Shown: piece by piece, positions 34,995-43,731 of the stretch
Position numbering within the stretch: position 1 is the stretch's first letter
Layout: each line of letters begins with the position of its first letter
NCBI RefSeq assembly: GCF_028618695.1
Contig: NZ_JAQIVI010000022.1
Span: 85,934-149,933, forward strand
From: Natrinema soli
GTDB taxonomy: Archaea; Halobacteriota; Halobacteria; Halobacteriales; Natrialbaceae
DNA length: 64,000 bases
Direction: 5' to 3'
Program-made: the position numbers and the translations under genes
Notes under the pieces: model-generated
What the model saw: the letters and a program-made list of their open reading frames with translations, nothing else
The model's database searches: none
Told to the model about the DNA's origin: nothing

Positions 34995-35159
34995 AAGCTT
35001 ATGGTGCTACACATATGTAATGAAATATAGGGAAACGGAGACCTATTCGGTGAGATGATACGTACAGTGCTTCGAGGCGTGACTACGGTCGAAGCACGAG
35101 GCATCACTCCCTCCAGCACCGTTAGTCGGGAGCAGTGAAACAGAGAGATTGAGAAACAC

Positions 35160-35440
35160 TCACCAGACGGCCATAGCAAGTCTATCGAACGCTCTGCACA
35201 ACGTTGACGGAGCAGGAATTAGTATTTGGTATGACAGCCCTGGAAGCCGGTGTCTGCGGCAACGGACCGCAGTCGCCCGCCGAAACGCGGACGACCTGCG
35301 GTCCAACCTTCGTGTCATGTTCACGTTCGAGACAGCAGTGAACGTCCGTCGAGATATCGTTTCCACAGCCGGCTGAACCGTCCGCTTTAAGGAGAGAAGG
35401 AGAATGAAGATGATCACTGGCTCGTGAAACCACGAGACGC
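35160..35440 (-). mobile_element. Rearranged IS5-type transposase fragments
   Basis: On the minus strand, one frame has REHDTKVGPQVVRVSAGDCG (a central transposase segment) and a second, lying further 3', has PAPSTLCRAFDRLAMAVW (the N-terminal segment also seen at 15400). Central sequence thus lies upstream of N-terminal sequence, so the fragments are out of their normal order, probably from nested insertions or inversion. No intact ORF. The remainder of 34995-35467 is without genes. Confidence 0.5.
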
Positions 35441-35467
35441 GGGCCGTGGAAATGATACGGGGAGGCC

Positions 35468-35965
35468 ATGTCGAACCACTACATTACAGCAGAGGAGAAT
35501 CTGCCTGGCGACGAGCGTACAGAAACGACACTCCAGATAACCGACGCAGAGACGAAGCGGATCTTCGAGGCTCGAGTACGGATCGCTCGTGAACCCGACG
35601 ACCTCACTGATCCACATCCACTGACTGTCGTCACTGGACCACACGAAAACGTCAGCAAGGAACTGCACATCGAACTCATAGACGAGATCGACTCGGCGGG
35701 TATCAACGAGGATTTCCTTCGTCGGCTCGCAAACGATCAAGAAACGACCTCGAACATCGTCAACACTCGGTCGGATGACCTCAAAGTAGTGCTTCGGTAT
35801 CTCGTCGAATCCGGCCAGTACAACTCGACTGCTGAAGCCCTCCGGGAGATATCGTTTCAGTATCTCGCGGAGAACCAGCCTGCACTGCTGGATGCATACG
35901 AGAACGTTCGAACCGAATTCGAGGCCGATCCGCTCCGACGCGCCCTCTCAGAGAACGAGTCATGA
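35468..35965 (+). CDS. Hypothetical protein heading the UbiD-like operon
   Basis: 165 aa, acidic. ATG 35468 follows GGGGAGG at ribosome-binding distance. The C-terminal third, LRYLVESGQYNSTAEALREI with SFQYLAENQPALLDAYENVR, resembles a CopG-like helix region (GxYNSxxEALR), while the N-terminal 100 residues (TTLQITDAETKRIFEARVRI, VVTGPHENVSKELHIEL) form a mixed alpha/beta part I do not recognise. The stop overlaps the following UbiD-like gene as ATGA, so the two are translationally coupled. A regulator or small partner subunit are both possible. Confidence 0.7.
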   Translation: MSNHYITAEENLPGDERTETTLQITDAETKRIFEARVRIAREPDDLTDPHPLTVVTGPHENVSKELHIELIDEIDSAGINEDFLRRLANDQETTSNIVNTRSDDLKVVLRYLVESGQYNSTAEALREISFQYLAENQPALLDAYENVRTEFEADPLRRALSENES

Positions 35966-37464
35966 CGGTTGATTCGTTCAGGGATTTCCTCCGGTGTCTC
36001 GACGACGCGGATGCTCTCGTCTCGTTCGGCGATGACATATCGTGGGACCTCGAGACGAGCGCGGTCACGATGCTCGCCAACCAGACGGATGGCGAAGTGC
36101 CGATATTCGAGTCGATCGAGGAGACGTCCGTCGATGCGACGCTCGTCGGCGATCCGTACCGCGGTCCGGGGACCCGACCGTGGGATCACCTCGCCCAGGC
36201 GTTCGGGCTGCCAACTGGCCTGACCGGAGCAACGTACTACGAGCGAATTATCGACCGACTCCGATCGCCCCGCGAGCCACAGGTCCTCGGGCGTGACGTG
36301 GCGCCCTGTAAAGAGGTCGTTCATACCGGGGACGCCGTCGATCTCCTCTCGCTTCCGTGGCCGTACATCCACCAGGGCGACGGCGGGCGGTATTCGAATC
36401 TCCACACCGTCGTCGCACCGGACTCGAAGACGCGGTGGGGGCGCTGGTCGAGTCATCGGATGATGATCCACGACAATCGAGTCGCCAGTCTACTGTTTCT
36501 GGGGGGTGAACAGGTGCCGAATCAGTATTACTACGAATACGAGTCTCGTAACGAGCCGATGCCGGTGGCGGTCGTCATCGGTGCCGAACCAGTTGTCCAG
36601 TGCACTACGGAGATGTGGATCCCGACGGGCCGGAGCGAAGCAGCCTTCGCGGGAGGGGTGAAAGGTCGGCCCGTCGACCTCGTTCCGTGCGAGACCAACG
36701 ACCTGTACGTCCCGGCGACGGCAGAGGTAATCATCGAAGGCCGTGTACTCCCGAACGAACGGCTCGACGAAGGACCGTTCGGCGATTATTTCGGGTATAT
36801 GAACGGACCACGGCGATCGATGCCCGTGTTCGCGATCGACGCGATAACTCGGCGGACAGAGCCGCGAGTGCCGTTTTGCGTCGAGGGGACCGGCGTCGGA
36901 TACGGTCAGAACTCCAGCAGCACGCTCCAGCTCGTCGCAGCCGGCCCCGACGCGACCCTCGGTCTTCAGGCGGCTGACTTCGATGTCGAGTTGGCCGTTC
37001 CGTGGCGCTTTACGTCTCGGACCGTCTGGGTCATCGCGACGGACTGTCCCTATCCAGGGTACCTCCACCAACTGGCCAACTTCGTGTTCACTACGTGGGG
37101 AATGCTCCATATCGATTTCTTCGTGTTCGTAGACACTGACGTCGATCCGTTCGACTCGCGGGCCGTGCTGACGGCGATCGCGCTGGACGCCGACCCGGAC
37201 ACGGACTTTCATCAGTTCGGCCTCGAGCGGATGCCCAAAGTTCCGCTCAACATCTATCAGACTCTCGACGAAAAGGGCAGTGCTGACGTGGGAACCTCGA
37301 AAGCCAAGACTGCGAAGGCGTACATCGACGCGACCAGTGATGGGGCGGAAGCGGACAGGACGGCCGACGAAGAACGGCGAAAACGAGCACAAAAACGGCT
37401 CGTAAACGCGGGCATGTCATCGGACCGGTTCGATCTCCTCGATGAGCGTGGTGAGTGGCGATGA
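35962..37464 (+). CDS. UbiD-family decarboxylase
   Basis: 500 aa, UbiD superfamily, prenylated-FMN-dependent (de)carboxylases acting on unsaturated or aromatic acids. Family segments: NLHTVVAPDSKTRWGRWSSH with RMMIHD (the flavin/metal-site strand), AFAGGVKGRPVDLVPCETND, VIIEGRVLPNERLDEGPFGD with YFGY (the catalytic acidic EGPFG motif) and a C-terminal domain with YLHQLANFVFTTWGMLHIDF. Length is normal. It is coupled to the 165-aa gene before it and overlaps the second UbiD-like gene after it (ATGA at 37461). No ubiX/prFMN synthase is present in the window. The substrate is unknown. Confidence 0.85.
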   Translation: MTVDSFRDFLRCLDDADALVSFGDDISWDLETSAVTMLANQTDGEVPIFESIEETSVDATLVGDPYRGPGTRPWDHLAQAFGLPTGLTGATYYERIIDRLRSPREPQVLGRDVAPCKEVVHTGDAVDLLSLPWPYIHQGDGGRYSNLHTVVAPDSKTRWGRWSSHRMMIHDNRVASLLFLGGEQVPNQYYYEYESRNEPMPVAVVIGAEPVVQCTTEMWIPTGRSEAAFAGGVKGRPVDLVPCETNDLYVPATAEVIIEGRVLPNERLDEGPFGDYFGYMNGPRRSMPVFAIDAITRRTEPRVPFCVEGTGVGYGQNSSSTLQLVAAGPDATLGLQAADFDVELAVPWRFTSRTVWVIATDCPYPGYLHQLANFVFTTWGMLHIDFFVFVDTDVDPFDSRAVLTAIALDADPDTDFHQFGLERMPKVPLNIYQTLDEKGSADVGTSKAKTAKAYIDATSDGAEADRTADEERRKRAQKRLVNAGMSSDRFDLLDERGEWR

Positions 37465-38885
37465 TCCCGTTCGCGCAGTACGTGCGGGGACTGGCGAGCG
37501 ATGGAGATTTGCTGACTCTCGAGGCCCCGATCGACGTTCCACCGGCTGTCGTCGCGGCGGAAGCCCTTCGTGCGAGCGGACCAGCCCTCCGGTACGAACG
37601 GGCTGACGGCGCCGATCTCACTAGCGGTACGTTCAGCGGACCCGACCAGATGCAGCGTCGAGAATCGTACCCGTGGTCGCGGCTGGCACTGGGTCTCGGA
37701 CTGGAACCCGAGGCATCGTTCGTCTCCGTACTCGACACGATCACGCAACTGGGGCCGGCAGGCGAGCGGGGAGAACCGACGTACGCCGAGCAGGCGGCGT
37801 CACGTACCGTCGACAGCGTGCAGGGACTGAATTTGCCGAGCGACACCGAGGACGTTTGGCCCTCGCTGACGCTGGGCGTGGCATCGATATCGACGGCAGA
37901 GGGAACCCACTGGGCGCCGATTCACGGTGCCGTCGTCAGCGACGACAAGCTCAGAGTGCGCACTCCTGTTGCAGTGTCGTCGCTGCTAGACGACGGGACG
38001 CTTTCCATCGCCCTTGGCGTACCACCGGCAGCCATCATGGCCGCCTATCTGCTCGCCGTCAGAGGATGCGTCGAGGTGCCGGTACAGGCCAGTGGTGTCG
38101 CGGATACCGTTCCACTCGTCCCGACGAACGGCGGTCTCGTCCCGAGCGCGACGGAGGTAGTGATCGAAACGACGGTCGCCGATCGCCACCCTGATTTCCA
38201 GTCGGACCGGCGTGAAGCGTGGGAATACGGTATCGAGAGCACGCCGTTAGCCCTGTCCGTCGAACGGATAATCGCGACCGATGACCCGGTGATCCCGTTC
38301 TCGCCCGTCGGGCGACCGCTTGCCGACGACCTGCAACTGACGGGGTTGGCGACGGCGGCGACGCTGTACGACCGCGTTAACGACTACTGGGGGATCTCAC
38401 CCGTCGAGTGGATTCTGTTACCGGTGGAGGCCGAACTCGGGATCTGTTTCGTCGCTACTAACGTACTCTACGCCGGGTTCGAGTGGCAACTCGCCAATAT
38501 TATCTTCGCGTTTTCGTCGCTGTTCGATACGGTCGTCATCGTCGACGAAGACGTCTCGCCACGGGAACTCGGACGCGTCCTCGGAGATATCTGGGTCAAA
38601 GCACATCCCTCTCGAGACTGGATCTTCAGCGAATCATCAGCGCCGACGGCGAAACGGCCCCGATATCGACGAGATGGGCAGACCGGCTCCCGGCTGTACG
38701 TAAACGCAGCGTGGGATCCTCGGTGGGAGGACGCGTATATCGCTCCGCGAGTCACGTTCGAACAGTCGTTCCCGTCGTCCGTTCGTGACGTCGCTCAACG
38801 GATGTGGAACGCACGTCATAGTGGGGCAGCCGACGATGAGAACCGTGGCGAAAACGAGAAGGCGAATACGGACGCTCGACAGTAA
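37461..38885 (+). CDS. Divergent UbiD-like paralogue
   Basis: 474 aa from ATG 37461, overlapping the previous stop. It shares the UbiD plan: an N-terminal YVRGLASDGDLLTLEAPIDV, a middle domain with THWAPIHGAVVSDDKLRVRT, VPVQASGVADTVPLVPTNGG and a C-terminal FEWQLANIIFAFSSLFDTVV with IVDEDVSP. The EGPFG motif is missing; the corresponding place reads ADRHPDFQSDRREAWEYGIE. The TDP/R-rich flavin strand is also changed. It may be a non-catalytic partner that forms a hetero-oligomer with the gene before it, or a paralogue with altered chemistry. Confidence 0.78.
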   Translation: MIPFAQYVRGLASDGDLLTLEAPIDVPPAVVAAEALRASGPALRYERADGADLTSGTFSGPDQMQRRESYPWSRLALGLGLEPEASFVSVLDTITQLGPAGERGEPTYAEQAASRTVDSVQGLNLPSDTEDVWPSLTLGVASISTAEGTHWAPIHGAVVSDDKLRVRTPVAVSSLLDDGTLSIALGVPPAAIMAAYLLAVRGCVEVPVQASGVADTVPLVPTNGGLVPSATEVVIETTVADRHPDFQSDRREAWEYGIESTPLALSVERIIATDDPVIPFSPVGRPLADDLQLTGLATAATLYDRVNDYWGISPVEWILLPVEAELGICFVATNVLYAGFEWQLANIIFAFSSLFDTVVIVDEDVSPRELGRVLGDIWVKAHPSRDWIFSESSAPTAKRPRYRRDGQTGSRLYVNAAWDPRWEDAYIAPRVTFEQSFPSSVRDVAQRMWNARHSGAADDENRGENEKANTDARQ

Positions 38886-39048
38886 TTCAAAACACATCTA
38901 GTATATTACTACACGAAAACGGAACCGTTTACGCACGACAATATCGGTAGAACGCTCCCTATCACGAGAGTTGTGTATAGTATGTGGTTGATATAACTCC
39001 ATAATTTACCGGTGCTATTATATTGGGGAACGGGATCCGGTGCGGTGT

Positions 39049-40731
39049 ATGGTGTCTAACCACAACCTTGCGGACTACGAGACTGAGCGGGAGCAGTTCT
39101 CGTGGGACGAGATCTACGCGGAGGCCGACTGGGATGCACCGGCGGAACTGAACGTTGCACACGAAGTCGCCGACCGACACGCCGGCGACCGCGAGAAAGT
39201 CGCGCTCTATCAGGTCGACACCGACGGAGAGCTTACGAAGATGACGTTCTGGGAACTGGCCGACCGCTCGAGCCAGTTCGCGAACGTCCTCGAGGATCTG
39301 GGCGTCGAGCAGGGTGACCGCGTGTTCTCGTACATGCCACGGATTCCGGAACACTACGTGGCGCTGACCGGGACGCTCAAGCGGGGCGCCGTCTGGGGAA
39401 GCGTCAACGAGCGATTCGGTCCGGACGGCATTTCCTACCGACTCGATGACTGTGAGGCGAAAGTCGTCGTGACGACGACCGACAACCGCGACACCGTCAA
39501 AGATGCGCTCGACGACGCGCCGTCGGTCGAACACGTCATCACCGTCGACCGCGGCGGCGGTGCGCCACCCGACGACGTCGTGTTCAATACGGCGCTCGAC
39601 GGCGCGAGCACGGCGTACGACGCCGCCGAGACCGGCGGCGAGGACGACGCCTTGCTGTACTACACGTCGGGGACGACCGGCCTGGCGAAAGGCGTCCTAC
39701 ACAAACAGCGCTGGGTGGCCGGCGTCGCCGCGACCCAGAAGTACGCCGTCGACCTCCAGCCCGATGACCTCTACTGGAGTACCGGCGACCTGGGCTGGCT
39801 GACGGGCGCGATCAACACGCTCGGGGCCTGGTTCTGGGGGGCCTCGCTGTTCACGTACGAAGGCGAGTTCGACCCGGAGGAGTGGGCCGACCTGCTCGAC
39901 GAATACCCGATCACCGTCCTGTTCTCGGTCCCGACGGCGTACCGGATGCTGCGGGAGAAAGAGGAGGTGCTGGCGGACGTCGACCTCGACCTGCGCCACG
40001 CGCTTTCGATCGGCGAGCCGCTCAGCGCCGGCGTCGTCGAGTGGGGTGAGGACGAACTCGGCGTCACCATCCTCGACACGTACGGCCAGACGGAGACGGG
40101 CAACATGATCATCAACAACTATCCGACGATGGAGCTCCGGCCCGGATCGATGGGCAAGCCGCTCCCCGGAATCGAGGCCGACATCGTCGACCCCGAAACC
40201 GGCGAAGTGCTCGAGCCCGACGAGACGGGAGAGATCGCTCAGCGGGGAGACTACCCCTGCTTCTTCGCCGAATACTGGCAGAAGTCCGAAAAGACCGCGT
40301 CGTGTTTCGTCGACGGGCCTGACGGTGAGTGGTACCTCTCGGGTGACCTCGCCCACAAGGACGAGGACGGCTACTTCTGGTTCGAGGGTCGGGCCGACGA
40401 CGTCATCCTCTCGTCGGGATATCGGATCGGCCCGTTCGAGGTCGAGAGTTCGCTGGGCGAGCACGAGGCCGTCGCCGAGGCCGCCGTCGTACCCAAGCCT
40501 CACCGGGAGCGAGGCAACATCGTGAAGGCCTACGTCGTGCCCAGCGAGGGCGCGACGCCCTCGGAGGATCTCACGGAGGATATCAGGAACCACGTGCGCG
40601 ACGAGCTCTCGGCTCACGAGTACCCCCGAGAGATCGAGTTCCGCGAGGAACTTCCGAAGACGGTCACCGGGAAGATCCGCCGAACCGAACTGCAGGACGA
40701 AGCAGCGGAAGAGACCGAGGCGTCGTCGTAA
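39049..40731 (+). CDS. Acyl-CoA synthetase, AMP-forming (ACS-like)
   Basis: 560 aa from ATG 39049. ANL superfamily: it adenylates a carboxylic acid and transfers it to CoA. Motifs: A3 LLYYTSGTTGLAKGVLHKQR (phosphate loop), A5 LDTYGQTETGNMIINNY, A7 EWYLSGDLAHKDEDGYF, A8 FEGRADDVILSSGYRIGPFE and A10 LPKTVTGKIRRTEL with the catalytic Lys. The overall order and WGSVNERFGPDGISYRL make it acetyl-CoA-synthetase/medium-chain-ligase-like. CTATTATATT at about 39013 could be its TATA box. It begins the block of acyl-CoA genes to 45699 and presumably supplies its CoA ester. Confidence 0.9.
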   Translation: MVSNHNLADYETEREQFSWDEIYAEADWDAPAELNVAHEVADRHAGDREKVALYQVDTDGELTKMTFWELADRSSQFANVLEDLGVEQGDRVFSYMPRIPEHYVALTGTLKRGAVWGSVNERFGPDGISYRLDDCEAKVVVTTTDNRDTVKDALDDAPSVEHVITVDRGGGAPPDDVVFNTALDGASTAYDAAETGGEDDALLYYTSGTTGLAKGVLHKQRWVAGVAATQKYAVDLQPDDLYWSTGDLGWLTGAINTLGAWFWGASLFTYEGEFDPEEWADLLDEYPITVLFSVPTAYRMLREKEEVLADVDLDLRHALSIGEPLSAGVVEWGEDELGVTILDTYGQTETGNMIINNYPTMELRPGSMGKPLPGIEADIVDPETGEVLEPDETGEIAQRGDYPCFFAEYWQKSEKTASCFVDGPDGEWYLSGDLAHKDEDGYFWFEGRADDVILSSGYRIGPFEVESSLGEHEAVAEAAVVPKPHRERGNIVKAYVVPSEGATPSEDLTEDIRNHVRDELSAHEYPREIEFREELPKTVTGKIRRTELQDEAAEETEASS

Positions 40732-40784
40732 GCGACTGCTTCGCAAGACAACTGATCACGATTATCCGTTCGATACACCACACA

Positions 40785-41951
40785 ATGAATTTCGAGTCTA
40801 CGGACGAACGTTCGATGATCCGGTCGACCGCGGAATCGGTCGCGGCCGAATACGGACCGGAGTACTGGCGAGAGAAAGAGGAACACGGCGAGTTCGCCCA
40901 GGGGTTCTGGGACGAACTCGCGGAGGCCGGCTTCCACGGTCTGCTGGTCCCCGAAGAGTACGACGGAGCCGGCATGGGGATGCAGGAGATGGGGCTGGCG
41001 ATGGAGACGCTCTGTGCCGAGGGCTGCGGCATGGCCGGCACCTGGTATCTGGTCCTCACCGCGGGCATGGCCACCGTCGGTATCCGCGAGAACGGCACCG
41101 AGGCCCAGAAGGAGAGATACCTCCCAGACATCGCCACCGGAGAGCGAAACTTTTCCATCGGCATCACCGAGCCTGAGGCGGGAACGAACACGCTGAACGT
41201 CGCCACGCGTGCCGAGAAGGACGGCGACGAATACGTCCTCAACGGGAACAAGGCGTGGATCACCTTCGCCGATCGGGCGGACAACATGATCCTCGTTACC
41301 CGTACGACCCCGCGCGACGAAGTCGACCGCGGCACCGACGGTATCAGCCTGTTCATCGTCGATATGGACGACCCCGGTATCGATGTCTCTCCCATCCCCA
41401 AACACGGTATCAATTATTCGAAGTCCTGCGAGGTGTTCATCGAGGACGTTCGTGTGCCCGAAGCGAACCTGCTCGGGACGAAAGACGAGGGCTGGTGGGC
41501 GCTCGTCGACATGTTGAATCCCGAGCGCATCGGCTTCGCCGCGGCCGGGACGGGGATCGGGAAACTGGCCGCCGACACCGCTATCGAGTACGCCAACGAC
41601 CGCGAAGTGTTCGGTGCTCCGGTCGGGAGCCATCAGGCCGTCTCGTTCCCCATCACGCAGGCCTACGCGCAGATGGAGACGGCCGCGCTCATGCGCGAGA
41701 AAGCTGCCTGGCTCTACGATCACGGCGAGGACTGTGGCTACGAGACCAACGTCGCAAAAGCGACGGCCGTCAGCGCCGGGATCGAGGCGGTCAAGCAGTC
41801 GATGCAGGCCTTCGGCGGCTGGGGATACGCGACGGAGTACGACGTCGAGCGCTGGTGGCGTGAGATCAACCTCACGCGGTTAGCTCCCGTCTCCCAGCAG
41901 ATGGCATACAACCACATCAGCCAGCAGCTCGGCTTCCCCAAATCCTACTGA
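40785..41951 (+). CDS. Acyl-CoA dehydrogenase
   Basis: 388 aa, FAD-dependent acyl-CoA dehydrogenase. Domains: an N-terminal helical region ([38 protein letters not shown]), the central strand domain with [20 protein letters not shown] and [20 protein letters not shown], and the C-terminal helical FAD domain with [20 protein letters not shown] and [20 protein letters not shown]. The C-terminal part [20 protein letters not shown] replaces the usual EGTSEIQ segment. It lies 53 bases after the ligase and two bases before the biotin carboxylase gene, so it is in the same transcription unit. Confidence 0.92.
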   Translation: MNFESTDERSMIRSTAESVAAEYGPEYWREKEEHGEFAQGFWDELAEAGFHGLLVPEEYDGAGMGMQEMGLAMETLCAEGCGMAGTWYLVLTAGMATVGIRENGTEAQKERYLPDIATGERNFSIGITEPEAGTNTLNVATRAEKDGDEYVLNGNKAWITFADRADNMILVTRTTPRDEVDRGTDGISLFIVDMDDPGIDVSPIPKHGINYSKSCEVFIEDVRVPEANLLGTKDEGWWALVDMLNPERIGFAAAGTGIGKLAADTAIEYANDREVFGAPVGSHQAVSFPITQAYAQMETAALMREKAAWLYDHGEDCGYETNVAKATAVSAGIEAVKQSMQAFGGWGYATEYDVERWWREINLTRLAPVSQQMAYNHISQQLGFPKSY

Positions 41952-41953
41952 TC

Positions 41954-43726
41954 ATGTTCGAGAAAGTTCTCATCGCCAATCGTGGCGAAATCGCAGTTCG
42001 CGTGATGGCAGCGTGCGAAGAACTCGGCTGTGAGACGGTGGCCGTCTACAGCGACGCCGACCGCGACGCTGGCCACGTAGAGTACGCCGACGAGGCGTAC
42101 AACGTCGGCCCGGCATCCGCCAGCGACTCGTACCTCGATCAGGAAACGATCGTCGACGTCGCCGAGCGAGCAGGTGCGGACGCGATCCACCCCGGCTACG
42201 GCTTCCTCGCCGAAAACGCCGAGTTTGCCCGTCGCGTCGAAGCAGCCGATAGCATCACGTGGGTCGGCCCCCCCAGCGACGCGATGAAGACGCTCGGTGA
42301 AAAGACGAAAGCCCGGACCGTCATGCAGGAGGCCGGCGTCCCGGTCGTCCCAGGGACGACCGAACCGGTCGACGACGCCGACGAGGTGCGAGCACTTGGC
42401 GAGGAGTACGGCTACCCTATCGCCATCAAAGCCGAAGGCGGCGGTGGCGGCCGCGGGATGAAGATCGTCCGCAGCGAGGCCGAAGTCGACGATGCCCTCG
42501 AGAGCGCCAAACGCGAGGGCGAGGCGTACTTCGACAACGACTCGGTTTACGTCGAGAAATACCTCGAATCGCCCAAACATATCGAGGTACAGGCGCTCGC
42601 GGACCGTCACGGGAACGTCCGCCACCTCGGCGAGCGAGACTGTTCGCTGCAGCGTCGTCACCAGAAGGTCATCGAGGAAGCACCGAGCCCGGCGCTCGAC
42701 GCCAACTTGCGCGCGGAGATCGGTGAAGCTGCCCGCCAGGGTGTCCGCGAATCCGGGTACACGAACGCTGGAACCGTCGAATTCCTCGTCGAGGACGGCG
42801 AGTTCTACTTTATGGAGGTAAACACCCGCATTCAGGTCGAACACACCGTCAGCGAGGAGGTGACCGGCATCGATATCGTCCGGTGGCAGTTGCGGGTCGC
42901 CGCCGGCGAGGAGCTCACGTTCGACCAGGACGACGTGGCCGTCGACGGCCACGCGATCGAGTACCGCATCAACGCCGAGAACCCGGCCGCTGACTTCGCG
43001 CCCACGCCCGGGCAACTGACGACCTACCGACCGCCGGCGAGCATCGGCGTTCGCCTCGATCACGCGGTCGCGCAGGGCGACGAGATCGGCGGCGACTACG
43101 ACTCGATGATCGCAAAACTGATCGTCAGCGGCGACGACCGCGAGCACTGCCTCGAGCGCTCGAAACGGGCGCTCAAGCACTTCGATGTCGAGGGTGTCAA
43201 CACGACCATCCCGTTCCACCGGCTGATGCTCGACGACGCCACCTTCGTGGCCGGCGATCACACCACGACGTACCTCGATCGGGAACTTGACGACGACGCG
43301 CTCGAGAGGGCCGTCGATCGCTGGGGGCCCGCAGAGACGAGCGGCAACGACGGCACGCAGTCGACGACGACCGACGTCACCGTCGAGGTCGACGGTCGTC
43401 GATTCGACGTCGTCATCGAAGACGGTATCCCACAGACGACGGTCGGAAGTGCCGACGCCGGAGCGGATTCCGGCGGTGGGTCTTCGAGGGACGGCAACGC
43501 CGAGCTTGCCACCGCGGGCGCCGTTACCGCCGAGATGCAGGGGACCATCCTCTCGGTCGCCGTCGAGGAGGGCGACGAGGTCGTGACCGGCGACGTCGTC
43601 TGCGTGCTCGAGGCGATGAAGATGGAGAACGACGTGGTCGCCGCCGCCGGCGGGACGGTCGAGTCGGTCCCGATCTCGGAGGGTGACTCCGTCGACATGG
43701 GTGACACCCTCATCACACTGGAGTGA
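41954..43726 (+). CDS. Acyl-CoA carboxylase alpha subunit (biotin carboxylase-BCCP)
   Basis: 590 aa. Biotin carboxylase domain: [40 protein letters not shown] (ATP-grasp glycine loop), [19 protein letters not shown] and [17 protein letters not shown]. An acidic linker ([20 protein letters not shown]) leads to the biotinyl domain with [20 protein letters not shown], whose AMKM lysine (near residue 555) carries biotin. The start overlaps the dehydrogenase region closely (41951/41954). With the beta subunit at 43732 it carboxylates an acyl-CoA; the context with a dehydrogenase fits 3-methylcrotonyl-CoA carboxylase (leucine or isoprenoid-acid breakdown), but propionyl-type activity cannot be excluded. 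Confidence 0.92.
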   Translation: MFEKVLIANRGEIAVRVMAACEELGCETVAVYSDADRDAGHVEYADEAYNVGPASASDSYLDQETIVDVAERAGADAIHPGYGFLAENAEFARRVEAADSITWVGPPSDAMKTLGEKTKARTVMQEAGVPVVPGTTEPVDDADEVRALGEEYGYPIAIKAEGGGGGRGMKIVRSEAEVDDALESAKREGEAYFDNDSVYVEKYLESPKHIEVQALADRHGNVRHLGERDCSLQRRHQKVIEEAPSPALDANLRAEIGEAARQGVRESGYTNAGTVEFLVEDGEFYFMEVNTRIQVEHTVSEEVTGIDIVRWQLRVAAGEELTFDQDDVAVDGHAIEYRINAENPAADFAPTPGQLTTYRPPASIGVRLDHAVAQGDEIGGDYDSMIAKLIVSGDDREHCLERSKRALKHFDVEGVNTTIPFHRLMLDDATFVAGDHTTTYLDRELDDDALERAVDRWGPAETSGNDGTQSTTTDVTVEVDGRRFDVVIEDGIPQTTVGSADAGADSGGGSSRDGNAELATAGAVTAEMQGTILSVAVEEGDEVVTGDVVCVLEAMKMENDVVAAAGGTVESVPISEGDSVDMGDTLITLE

Positions 43727-43731
43727 ACACG

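Noticed and set aside
39697..41723. Minus-strand open frames over the ligase and dehydrogenase genes
   Set aside because: Shadows of two well-supported genes; low-complexity Arg/Val content.
41945..43261. Long minus-strand open frame of 438 codons opposite the biotin carboxylase
   Set aside because: It lies entirely across a clear biotin carboxylase gene, has no known motif and shows the composition of an antisense frame in GC-rich DNA.
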